Positions 16,115 through 22,284 of a stretch of 22,284 bases of DNA are shown piece after piece. The notes under the pieces are model-generated. The model had not been told where the DNA came from and did not search any database. It saw only the letters and a program-made list of their open reading frames with translations. The first letter of the stretch is position 1, and each line of letters begins with the position of its first letter. This DNA comes from JBBDIP01 sp040880305. Its GTDB lineage: Bacteria; Bacillota; Sulfobacillia; Fermentithermobacillales; Fermentithermobacillaceae. The position numbers were made by a program, and so were the translations under genes. The DNA lies in NCBI GenBank assembly GCA_040880305.1, contig JBBDIP010000040.1, positions 1-22,284 of the forward strand, written 5' to 3'.

Positions 16115-17326
16115 CTAGGGTCGTCGCAATACCTGTTCCGCAAAGCTCGCGCCCGCTCCGCCGTACTTCACCCCGAGGGCTTCGGCCACCGTCGCGCCCA
16201 GGTCCGCGAGAGTGTCGCGGTCTGGCAAGATGACACCCGGCCGGACCGGTTCCCCCGCCATCAGCATGGGGACGTACTCCCGTGAGTGATCCGTGCTGGG
16301 GGTTGTAGGGTCGCAACCGTGATCCGCCGTGACGATCAGCAAGTCGGACGGGCACAGCCCCGAAAGCATCCTGGGCAGCGCATCGTCGAACTCGCGCAAG
16401 GCGCGGGCATACCCCGCGGGGTCGTTCCTGTGGCCATAGAGCATGTCGAAGTCGACCAGGTTGGCCATTATGATCTCCTTGGCCGACCCGGGCGCTCGGC
16501 CTTGGCCCCCTTCGATCGCGGCCAGAACCTCGCGGATGCCGTCCGCGTTACCCTTTGTGTGCACCGTCCGGTCAAGCCCTTGTCCTGCGAATACGTCGTG
16601 GATCTTGCCTATCCCCGTTACCTTCACGCCCGAGATCCTGGCGTAGTCAAGGAGGGTAGGCCCGATTGGTGGCATTGAGAAGTCTCGCCTGTTGTCTGTC
16701 CTAACGAAGGCGCCCGGTCGCCCCGCAAACGGCCGGGCGATCACCCTGGCAACCAGGGCGTCCCCCACCAAGATCTCCCGCGCCATTTGGCACCACAGGT
16801 AGAGGATCGGAAGCGGGACAACGTCCTCGTGGCACGCTATCTGAAAGACGCTGTCGGCGGAAGTGTACACTATGGGCATCCCGGTGCGCATGTGCTCCTC
16901 GCCGAGTTCCTTAATGATCTCAGTTCCGGAAGCAGCCTTGTTGCCCAGCGCACCCCGCCGCACCCGCGCTTCAAATGAGTGCATGACGTGCGGCGGGAAT
17001 CCGTCCGGGTATGTACGAAAAGGCCTGTCCAGTAACACGCCGCACATTTCCCAGTGCCCGGTAGTGGTGTCTTTGCCCAAAGAGCGAGACGCCATCTTGG
17101 CGCACGCGCCGGATGGCGTCTCTGGCGGGGTACCAGGTACGTCGTCGAGATTCCCGATCCCCAACCGGCCCAGGTTAGGCAGGCTAAGCCCGCCCACCGC
17201 CCGGGCCGTATTTCCAAGACTGTCAGACCCATCGTCACCATATGACCCGGCGTCAGGCAGCGCGCCAATGCCCACGCTGTCCAGGACCACCAGGATGACC
17301 CGGTCTACAGTAGGTTGATCGAGCAT
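16115..17326 (-). CDS. deoB: Phosphopentomutase
   Basis: DeoB is an alkaline-phosphatase-superfamily mutase that interconverts (deoxy)ribose-1-phosphate and -5-phosphate, linking nucleoside breakdown to the pentose phosphate pathway. The 403-residue length is typical. Visible blocks are the N-terminal metal site VILVVLDSVGIGALPDAG (D16), KDTTTGHWEM (85-94, containing the phosphorylated Thr), NLVDFDMLYGHRNDP, and the C-terminal metal cluster TADHGCDPTTPSTDHSREY. The start is ATG 17326, 22 nt inside the end of the RNase J gene, with only a weak GGCGG site. No alternative start fits the conserved VDRVILVVLD opening. Expression therefore probably depends on translation of RNase J. Confidence 0.97.
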   Translation of the reverse strand: MLDQPTVDRVILVVLDSVGIGALPDAGSYGDDGSDSLGNTARAVGGLSLPNLGRLGIGNLDDVPGTPPETPSGACAKMASRSLGKDTTTGHWEMCGVLLDRPFRTYPDGFPPHVMHSFEARVRRGALGNKAASGTEIIKELGEEHMRTGMPIVYTSADSVFQIACHEDVVPLPILYLWCQMAREILVGDALVARVIARPFAGRPGAFVRTDNRRDFSMPPIGPTLLDYARISGVKVTGIGKIHDVFAGQGLDRTVHTKGNADGIREVLAAIEGGQGRAPGSAKEIIMANLVDFDMLYGHRNDPAGYARALREFDDALPRMLSGLCPSDLLIVTADHGCDPTTPSTDHSREYVPMLMAGEPVRPGVILPDRDTLADLGATVAEALGVKYGGAGASFAEQVLRRP

Positions 17327-18960
17327 ACAACCGCCGGCCTGCGCCCTGTCTCGCTTTTGAGGAACCGCTGCACCACCGCAGCCACGCCGGTCTCAAGAGA
17401 CTCCCTGCGCTGAAGGGACTCCCGCGGGGCCTGCGCGAAATAGTCCTTCACCCTTACCAAGACCTCCGCCAGAAGCAGTTCGCCCTGCTCGCTGCGGGTA
17501 AATCCGACCGTCTTCAGCGTCGGGGCCTGCATCAAACTCCCGTCTTCGCGCGAGACAACGCAGTTCACGAACACCGCTCCGGTCTCCCCAAGGATCTTCC
17601 TCTCCTTGAGGATGCTCTCGCCGACGTCACCTACGCCTGTGCGGTCGATCATGATGCCCCTGGTCTGGACAACTCCGACAATCTCTCCTGAGTCGGGCGT
17701 CAGCTTGAAGATCGTGCCGTTCTCACCTATGAGAACGTTGGACGGGGGCACGCCCGTCGCCACCGCCAGTTGGCCGTGGAGGATGAGGTGCCGGTACTCC
17801 CCGTGCACAGGGATGAAGAAACGCGGCCTGGTCAGGTTCAGGATGAGCTTTTGCTCTTCCTGGCTGGCGTGGCCGGATACGTGCACCATCGATTCCGGCG
17901 TGTAGACCACCGTAGCTCCTCGCCTGAACAGGTTGTCGACGACGCGGGACACCATGGTCTCGTTGCCCGGCACAGGCGACGCGGCCATTATGACCAAGTC
18001 GCCCTCGATTATCTCGATCTTCCTATGGTCGCCCACCGACATCCTGGACAGGGCCGAAAGCGGCTCGCCCTGACTGCCGGTGCTGATGACGACGACCTTT
18101 GACTGTGGGTACTTCCCCAAGTCGGAGACGTCGATCAGCGTCCCGAGCGGAGCGTGGAGGTATCCCATGCTCATGGAAACCTCGACGACCGTCTCCATGC
18201 TGCGCCCGACCACGCAGACTTTTCTTCCGTACTGCGAGGCGACCTCGATCACCTGCTGGATCCTGGGCACGTTGGACGCGAAGGTCGTGAGGATTATCCT
18301 GCCCTTGGCCTTCTCAAAGACCCGAGCCAGCGATTCGCCGACGACCCGCTCGGACGGCGTGTACCCGGGCCTGTCGGCGTGCGTGCTGTCAGACAGCAGC
18401 GCGAGCACCCCACGCTCGCCCGCTTCAGCGAGCTTGAAGTAGTCGGTGGGCTCGCCATCGATCGGGGTCTGATCAAGCTTGAAGTCGCCGGTGTGGACGA
18501 TGACGCCGGCAGGCGTGTGCAGGATGAGCCCCACGCTGTCGGAGACGGAGTGCGTCACCCGGAAGAACTCAACCTTGATCGATCCGAGGGTGATGATGTC
18601 CCGCGGGGCGACCACCCTGAGGTCGGCCTGTCCCTCGAAACCCTCGTCCAACTTTCGCCGGGCAAGTCCCAAAGTAAGCCGCGTCCCGTAGACGGGCACG
18701 TTCACCTGGGATAAGACGTACGGTAGCGACCCGACGTGGTCTTCATGACCGTGCGTCAGGACGATTCCGCGGAGACGGTCCTTGCGTTCCACCAAGTACG
18801 AGACGTCGGGTATGACCAAGTCAATGCCCGGCATGTCTTCCTCGGGAAACGCTAGGCCGCAGTCTATTGCGATGACATCCGGGCCGCATTCGAGAAGCAT
18901 AAGATTCTTCCCAATCTCGCCCAGGCCACCTAGAGGAATCAATCTGACTTCGTTTGCCAT
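17305..18960 (-). CDS. rnj: Ribonuclease J
   Basis: RNase J is the metallo-beta-lactamase/beta-CASP ribonuclease (5'-3' exo and endo) central to mRNA decay and rRNA maturation in Bacillota. From ATG 18960 it has 551 residues, the usual size. Motifs are LIPLGGLGEIGKN at the start, the zinc site LTHGHEDHVG (HGHEDH at about 70-75), VHTGDFKLD, SDSTHADRPG, the beta-CASP blocks TTFASNVPRI, ISTGSQGEP and HVSGHASQEE, then FIPVHGEYRH. A C-terminal domain follows. I cannot tell J1 from J2. ATG 18960 is chosen because it aligns with the family opening; TTG 18975 and GTG 18972 are in frame five and four codons earlier. The upstream promoter lies very close. Confidence 0.97.
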   Translation of the reverse strand: MANEVRLIPLGGLGEIGKNLMLLECGPDVIAIDCGLAFPEEDMPGIDLVIPDVSYLVERKDRLRGIVLTHGHEDHVGSLPYVLSQVNVPVYGTRLTLGLARRKLDEGFEGQADLRVVAPRDIITLGSIKVEFFRVTHSVSDSVGLILHTPAGVIVHTGDFKLDQTPIDGEPTDYFKLAEAGERGVLALLSDSTHADRPGYTPSERVVGESLARVFEKAKGRIILTTFASNVPRIQQVIEVASQYGRKVCVVGRSMETVVEVSMSMGYLHAPLGTLIDVSDLGKYPQSKVVVISTGSQGEPLSALSRMSVGDHRKIEIIEGDLVIMAASPVPGNETMVSRVVDNLFRRGATVVYTPESMVHVSGHASQEEQKLILNLTRPRFFIPVHGEYRHLILHGQLAVATGVPPSNVLIGENGTIFKLTPDSGEIVGVVQTRGIMIDRTGVGDVGESILKERKILGETGAVFVNCVVSREDGSLMQAPTLKTVGFTRSEQGELLLAEVLVRVKDYFAQAPRESLQRRESLETGVAAVVQRFLKSETGRRPAVVCSINLL

Positions 18961-18981
18961 TCTTTGTATCACCAATTATTT

Positions 18982-18987
18982 AGTATA
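18982..18987 (-). promoter_or_regulatory. Probable -10 box of the RNase J operon
   Basis: TATACT on the minus strand (five of six to consensus) sits 21 nt before ATG 18960 and 6 nt before TTG 18975. No good -35 lies at 16-18 nt; TTGTGG occurs at a 20-nt spacing. Transcription would begin around 18972-18976, leaving a leader of only about 15 nt or none at all. No strong Shine-Dalgarno site is present. Confidence 0.4.
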
Positions 18988-19058
18988 CCTTGGATTGGGC
19001 ATGGGTTCCACAACCAATGTCGGAATACCGGCGCGAGGGCGCCCTGCCCTGCGGAAAT

Positions 19059-19120
19059 GTCATCCGTTTTCTCCCTATCCCGCCGCAACGTCATCCGTTT
19101 TCTCCCAATCCCAGCAGCCA
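19059..19120. repeat. Two-copy 31-nt direct repeat
   Basis: GTCATCCGTTTTCTCCC occurs exactly at 19059-19075 and again at 19090-19106, a 31-nt period. The remaining 14 nt of each unit are similar (TATCCCGCCGCAAC versus AATCCCAGCAGCCA). Two units are too few, and there is no spacer, so it is not a CRISPR array. The origin is unknown. Confidence 0.75.
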
Positions 19121-19187
19121 CCATCGGGAGAATCTCCACATCATCCCTTCTCGACTGGCATTGGTTGCCACGCCAGATTCAACATGA

Positions 19188-19213
19188 AGGGGCGGCCCCG
19201 ATAGACCGCCCCT
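19188..19213. repeat. GC-rich palindromic element
   Basis: AGGGGCGG and CCGCCCCT form a perfect 8-bp stem around a 10-base loop. Neither side is followed by a T-run, so it is not a standard terminator. Hairpins of the TAGGGGCGG...CCGCCCCTA type are familiar as dispersed intergenic repeats in some GC-rich Bacillota and other genomes; membership here is inferred from form alone. Confidence 0.55.
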
Positions 19214-19267
19214 ACCTTTCAATTTCCTGATCCTATCTGCTTACGAGTTCGACGCTCCCGCATTGCT

Positions 19268-19293
19268 GGCGACGTTCTCTTCGAGAACGCGCC
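19268..19293 (-). terminator. Hairpin at the 3' end of the stress-protein gene
   Basis: Immediately after the stop codon a stem forms from CGTTCTC / GAGAACG, extended by GGCG / CGCC with one bulge, closing on a 3-base loop. It is well placed to end or protect the transcript, but no T-run follows, so intrinsic termination would be weak. Confidence 0.45.
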
Positions 19294-19776
19294 TTAATGC
19301 GTCTCCACGCCGGATGCCCCGTTCCGCCGGAGGATGTCGGCGGCGTCCTGGACCTTCTCGTCGCTGGTCTTCACTGCCGCGACGATCTTGCCTTCCTTGA
19401 CCTTCTCCTCGTACTTGCGCCCGGTCTCTTCGGGGACGCCCCAGTCGAGAAGCCCACCGGCAACTCCGCCGGTTACGGCGCCTGTGAGGGCCGCCGCGAT
19501 GGGTCCCGCAGCGACGATGGGTCCGATGCCCGGTATGGCAAGAGCGCCGATACCGGCCAGAAGCCCGGCCGCTCCGCCTATGGCTCCGCCAGTCGAGACG
19601 CCCTGGGAAAGGTCCTGGTTCATGGTTTCCTTATCCCGATCTCCCCCGCGTCTGGTCGAGCTCTCCTTGGCGATGATGGAGATCTCGTTCCTCGAGAACC
19701 CCTTCCTCTGGAGTTCATCTGCCGCCTTCTCCGCCTGGTCAACGCTGTTGAAGACTCCTAGTACGGTCTTAGCCAT
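19294..19776 (-). CDS. YflT-like general stress protein with glycine-zipper segment
   Basis: The start is ATG 19776, preceded by AAGGAGGTG at about 9-10 nt, giving 160 residues. The open frame extends 16 codons further upstream, but without a ribosome site. The N-terminal part (MAKTVLGVFNSVDQAEKAAD, then ELQRKGFSRNEISIIAKE) has the beta-alpha-beta pattern of the heat-induced YflT/general-stress-17M domain. The middle (about 60-120) is a Gly/Ala-rich hydrophobic stretch (GGAIGGAAGLLAGIGALAI) of the glycine-zipper type that may insert in or bind membranes. The tail (KIVAAVKTSDEKVQDAADIL) resembles the second half of such proteins. It is likely induced by stress, but no sigma-B promoter was recognised. 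The gene stands alone, divergent from the T-box transcript. Confidence 0.8.
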   Translation of the reverse strand: MAKTVLGVFNSVDQAEKAADELQRKGFSRNEISIIAKESSTRRGGDRDKETMNQDLSQGVSTGGAIGGAAGLLAGIGALAIPGIGPIVAAGPIAAALTGAVTGGVAGGLLDWGVPEETGRKYEEKVKEGKIVAAVKTSDEKVQDAADILRRNGASGVETH

Positions 19777-19860
19777 TCTTGAAAACACCTCCTTGAAGAG
19801 TGTCCAGCCTAGTCTCTCCCCCAAGAGGCGCCGAGATTCACTTATGGCAAGATTCGCCTA

Positions 19861-19891
19861 TTGACAGGACAACCTCGGATCCGCTAATAAT
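19861..19891 (+). promoter_or_regulatory. Promoter of the T-box/ABC importer operon
   Basis: A perfect -35 TTGACA (19861-19866) is followed by AATAAT (19886-19891, five of six) at a 19-nt spacing, or by TAATAA at 18 nt. The predicted transcript start is near 19898, just before the T-box stem I. Confidence 0.65.
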
Positions 19892-19897
19892 GTGCCC

Positions 19898-20158
19898 AAC
19901 AAAGACCGTGAAGGGGAAGAGTACCCGGACGGGCCCGGTCAAAGCAAGGGAGACCTTGGCTGCGAGTCTCCTGGCCGCCCCCTGGCGAATGGTCCCCGGA
20001 GTCGCCGGCCGAACTTTGAAGTAGGCGCGGACGGAACGCCCCCGTTACAGGGCTACGGTATACCATGGGAAACCTGCGTACCGGAAAAGCGCACGGCTCC
20101 GCCGTGAAAATGGGTGGCACCGCGGACACAAACCCGCCCCAGCAAGGGCGGGTTTTTT
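19898..20158 (+). ncRNA. T-box riboswitch leader
   Basis: A T-box leader binds a specific tRNA and reads its charging state; uncharged tRNA stabilises the antiterminator and permits expression. Visible parts are the stem I loop-E halves AGTA (19920-19923) and GAA (19987-19989), each flanked by C and a pairing CCGG/CTGG stem. GGGC/GCCC stacks above, and GGGG/CCCC closes below. Further on are the GTTACAGGG stem III region (20044-20052) and the T-box TGGGTGGCACCGCGG (20111-20125), followed by a terminator. The specifier is ambiguous. The usual spacing of one base after GAA reads GGT (Gly, 19991-19993). Shifting the frame reads TGG (Trp) or GTC (Val). It controls the downstream LIV-type importer. 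Confidence 0.93.
20131..20158 (+). terminator. T-box-controlled intrinsic terminator
   Basis: AACCCGCCC (20131-20139) pairs perfectly with GGGCGGGTT (20146-20154) across a 6-base loop and runs into T6. It competes with the antiterminator formed by the T-box sequence just upstream, so it stops transcription when the cognate tRNA is charged. Confidence 0.93.
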
Positions 20159-20182
20159 GTTTGGAAGAAAGGGGATAGGTAC

Positions 20183-21349
20183 ATGAGGAAAAAGGCGTTC
20201 ATCTTTGCGGTCTTGGCAGTCTCATTGTCGATGGTCCTGAGCGGCTGCGGGCCCAGAGAACAGGGTCCGGTCAAGATAGGCGCTGCCGGCCCATTCACGG
20301 GCGACCTCTCCAAGATCGGGCTCGACTCCTTGAACGCGATCAAGATGGCGGTAGACGAGTTCAACCGGGCAGGCGGCCTCGACGGCCGGAAGGTCGAGGT
20401 AGTAGTGGGCGATGACGGCGGGGACCCGGCCAAGGGCAACCTGGTGGCCGACAAATTCATCTCCGACCCGTCGGTGTTGGGCGTCGTCGGTCCAATGAAC
20501 AGCAGCGTGGTCAACGCGGCTCTCCCTTCTTACGAAAAGGGAAAGCTGGCGCTGCTCTCGCAGTCAGCGACCACATCGGACCTGACCGACCGGGGATTTT
20601 CGGTCATGCACCGCATCTGCCCCAGAGATGATTCCCAGGGCAAGGCCGCGGCCACGTTCATCGCCAAGGAACTCCAAGCCAGGAAGGTCTACCTGCTCGA
20701 TGACAAGTCGACCTACGGGCAGGGGCTTGCGGACCAGGTCGCAAAAGACCTCAAGGCTCTGGGAGTGGAGGAGGCCAAGCGCGACCAGGTCAGCGACAAG
20801 GATAAGGACTTCTCCTCCCTCATCACCCTCATCAAAGGTTTCGGCCCCGACCTGGTCTACATGGCCTTCGCCAACCCTGCCCAGGCTGCCAACCTGGCCA
20901 GACAGATGCAGTCGGCCGGGCTCGAGCCCAAACTCATGGGCGGCGACGGGTGTAGGGAGAAAGACCAGTTGATCGGCGGTGGCGGGCCGGCAGTGCAGGG
21001 CATGTACGTGACCGCCATCGGACGCGATATCAAGGAAGTGCCCGAGGCCAAAGCATTCGTCGAGCAGTTCGAATCCAAGTACCAGGGCCTCAGCATCTTC
21101 TCGGGTCAGAGCTACGAGGCCGCCAATGTCCTTTTGCGCGCCATCAGGGAAGCAGCCAAGGCCGGCGAGTTGAGCCGGGCCGGAGTGCTGAAGGCCCTCC
21201 ACGCGACCAAGGGATACCAGGGGATCCTCGGCTTTCCCGTGACTTTCGACGACAAGGGCGACGTGGTCGGAGGAGAGATCTTTGTCCTCGCCGTGGAAGG
21301 CGACGACTTTACCGCCGTCAAGCAGTACGCCACAGGCGATATCCAGTAA
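20183..21349 (+). CDS. Branched-chain-type amino-acid ABC transporter, substrate-binding lipoprotein
   Basis: This is the extracytoplasmic binding protein of a LIV/HAAT-type ABC importer. The start is ATG 20183, with AAAGGGG about 8 nt upstream, giving 388 residues. The frame extends upstream into the T-box and is not used there. MRKK and a hydrophobic stretch end in the lipobox LSGC (Cys22), so it is lipid-anchored. The mature part opens with VKIGAAGPFTGDLSKIGLDS, the conserved type-I binding-protein start. It continues with NAIKMAVDEFNRAGGLDG, VGPMNSSVVNAALPSYEKG, LLSQSATTSDLTDRGFSVMHR and YGQGLADQVAKDLKALG. The ligand cannot be read from sequence; the family takes Leu, Ile, Val, other amino acids, amides or urea. 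The permease gene follows after 9 nt. Confidence 0.93.
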   Translation: MRKKAFIFAVLAVSLSMVLSGCGPREQGPVKIGAAGPFTGDLSKIGLDSLNAIKMAVDEFNRAGGLDGRKVEVVVGDDGGDPAKGNLVADKFISDPSVLGVVGPMNSSVVNAALPSYEKGKLALLSQSATTSDLTDRGFSVMHRICPRDDSQGKAAATFIAKELQARKVYLLDDKSTYGQGLADQVAKDLKALGVEEAKRDQVSDKDKDFSSLITLIKGFGPDLVYMAFANPAQAANLARQMQSAGLEPKLMGGDGCREKDQLIGGGGPAVQGMYVTAIGRDIKEVPEAKAFVEQFESKYQGLSIFSGQSYEAANVLLRAIREAAKAGELSRAGVLKALHATKGYQGILGFPVTFDDKGDVVGGEIFVLAVEGDDFTAVKQYATGDIQ

Positions 21350-21358
21350 GGAGTGACG

Positions 21359-22284
21359 ATGATGGATGCCGTCTCCCGCTTGTCACAAGGTCTAGTAAAC
21401 GGCCTTGTGCTGGGCAGCGTCTATGCGCTGATCGCTTTGGGGTACTCCATGGTCTACGGGGTACTGAGGATACTGAACTTCGCCCACGGCGAGGTGTTCA
21501 TGGTCTGCTCCTTCGCAGGCTGGCTGTTGATCTCAGCGTTGGGAGGCGACGCTGCGCGCCTTCACCCTGCACTGCTGCTCACATCAGTCCTGGCGCTTTC
21601 CATGGCAGCCGGAGCGGCGCTGGGGCTCGCCGTGGAGCGAGTGGCGTACCGGCCCCATAGGAAGTCCGGACGGTTGGCCCCCCTGCTTTCAGCGATCGGG
21701 GTATCCATCTTCCTTCAAAACGTGGTGATGCTGGCCACGCAGGGCAGGGTCCGCACTGTGCCCACCGGATGGCTGGTCGAAGGTCGCGGAACCATCGCTT
21801 TCGGGAACGTGACCGTGCCTTTCACCGGGGTGCTCATCTTAGCCGTCTCCACGGTACTCACGCTGGGACTGCAGTTCGTGGTCAGGCGCACCCGGGCGGG
21901 GCGGATGATGAGGGCCGTGTCCGAGGACATGGAATGCGCGTCCTACGTCGGGATCCCGGTAGACCGGGTCATAGCGTTCACGTTCGCCCTGGGCTCGGCG
22001 CTCGCCGGCGCCGCGGGAGTCCTGGTCGGCCTCTACTACACCCAGGTAGATTTCGCGATGGGGTTCTCGGCGGGGATGAAGGCGTTCACCGCGGCGGTCC
22101 TCGGCGGCATCGGGAGCCTGCCGGGAGCCGTGCTTGGGGGCTTGGTGCTGGGGATAGCGGAAAGCCTGGGCACCATCATGGTGGCGCCGGTGTACAAGGA
22201 CGCGATCGCTTTCGGGATACTCATCTTAGCGCTGGTCGTCCGTCCCAACGGGATCCTGGGCGAAAACGTGCAGGAGAAGGTGTA
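21359..22284 (+). CDS. Branched-chain-type ABC transporter permease, LivH-like
   Basis: This is the LivH-type inner-membrane permease of the same importer. The start ATG 21359 (a second ATG follows) has AAGGAG 5-6 nt upstream, overlapping the end of the binding-protein gene. The protein opens LVNGLVLGSVYALIALGYSM, then VYGVLRILNFAHGEVFM, the near-invariant LivH signature. Several helices follow, including the ABC-contact loop region DMECASYVGIPVDRVIAFTF and GSALAGAAGVLVG, then AFTAAVLGGIGSLPGAVLGG. The frame reaches ...VRPNGILG-ENVQEKV and ends in TA at the window edge. That is probably the first two bases of the stop codon, giving about 308 residues. The LivM-like permease and the two ATPases are expected just beyond the edge. 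Confidence 0.95.
   Translation, partial: MMDAVSRLSQGLVNGLVLGSVYALIALGYSMVYGVLRILNFAHGEVFMVCSFAGWLLISALGGDAARLHPALLLTSVLALSMAAGAALGLAVERVAYRPHRKSGRLAPLLSAIGVSIFLQNVVMLATQGRVRTVPTGWLVEGRGTIAFGNVTVPFTGVLILAVSTVLTLGLQFVVRRTRAGRMMRAVSEDMECASYVGIPVDRVIAFTFALGSALAGAAGVLVGLYYTQVDFAMGFSAGMKAFTAAVLGGIGSLPGAVLGGLVLGIAESLGTIMVAPVYKDAIAFGILILALVVRPNGILGENVQEKV

Larger units (their letters stand above)
18961..19293. other. Gene-free interval with repeats, about 330 nt
   Basis: No credible gene lies here on either strand; the short open frames use atypical codons and lack ribosome sites. Reading left to right, it holds the RNase J promoter region, a 31-nt direct repeat (19059-19120), a strong palindrome (19188-19213) and a hairpin directly after the stress-protein gene (19268-19293). 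The words CAACCAATG (19011-19019) and CATTGGTTG (19159-19167) form a 9-bp inverted pair bracketing the direct repeat. This could be a degraded small mobile element, but no target duplication was seen. Confidence 0.5.

Noticed and set aside
19059..19120. CRISPR-like repeat
   Set aside because: Only two units, directly adjacent with no unique spacer, and no cas gene in the window.
19188..19213. Rho-independent terminator for the stress gene or RNase J
   Set aside because: The stem is strong, but neither strand has a T-run after it, and it is not immediately downstream of either gene.
20114..20182. N-terminal extension of the binding protein into the T-box
   Set aside because: It would run through the terminator hairpin and place about 23 residues before a complete lipoprotein signal peptide; ATG 20183 has its own ribosome site.
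20564..21202. Minus-strand open frame (212 aa) opposite the ABC binding-protein gene
   Set aside because: Antisense to a well-conserved gene, no ribosome site, and composition typical of a shadow frame.

Overview
The window is GC-rich DNA from what looks like a high-GC member of the Bacillota (Firmicutes). The basis is the AddA/AddB pair (AddB with its four-cysteine Fe-S site), RNase J, a T-box leader, a YflT-like stress protein and AAGGAGG-type Shine-Dalgarno sites throughout. I cannot name the genus.

Layout. (1) 1-706: the left edge holds the start of a minus-strand IS21-type helper ATPase gene (istB). It is broken by a one-base frameshift and has no istA beside it. A small unrecognised plus-strand gene converges on addA. 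(2) 698-15093, minus strand: a long, tightly packed gene series. Read in transcription order it holds four genes for membrane-associated proteins (a DUF6754-type protein, two six-helix proteins and one with a large external domain), an AbgB-like M20 amidohydrolase, argG and argH (the last two steps of arginine synthesis), and addB and addA (double-strand break processing). A good promoter lies at 15284-15311 at its head. (3) 15314-18960, minus strand: RNase J, phosphopentomutase (deoB) and a uridine-phosphorylase-like enzyme. The last two make a nucleoside salvage pair, and the promoter is just upstream of RNase J. (4) 18961-19293: a gene-free gap with a 31-nt repeat and a strong palindrome. 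(5) 19294-19776, minus strand: a YflT-like stress protein. (6) 19861-22284, plus strand: promoter, complete T-box riboswitch with terminator, then a branched-chain-type amino-acid ABC importer (lipoprotein binding protein and LivH-like permease), continuing past the right edge.

Most genes are ordinary housekeeping. The two regions most worth following are the uncharacterised four-gene membrane module at 12256-15093, whose translational coupling suggests a single complex, and the T-box ahead of the LIV-type importer, whose specifier codon does not plainly match the transporter family.
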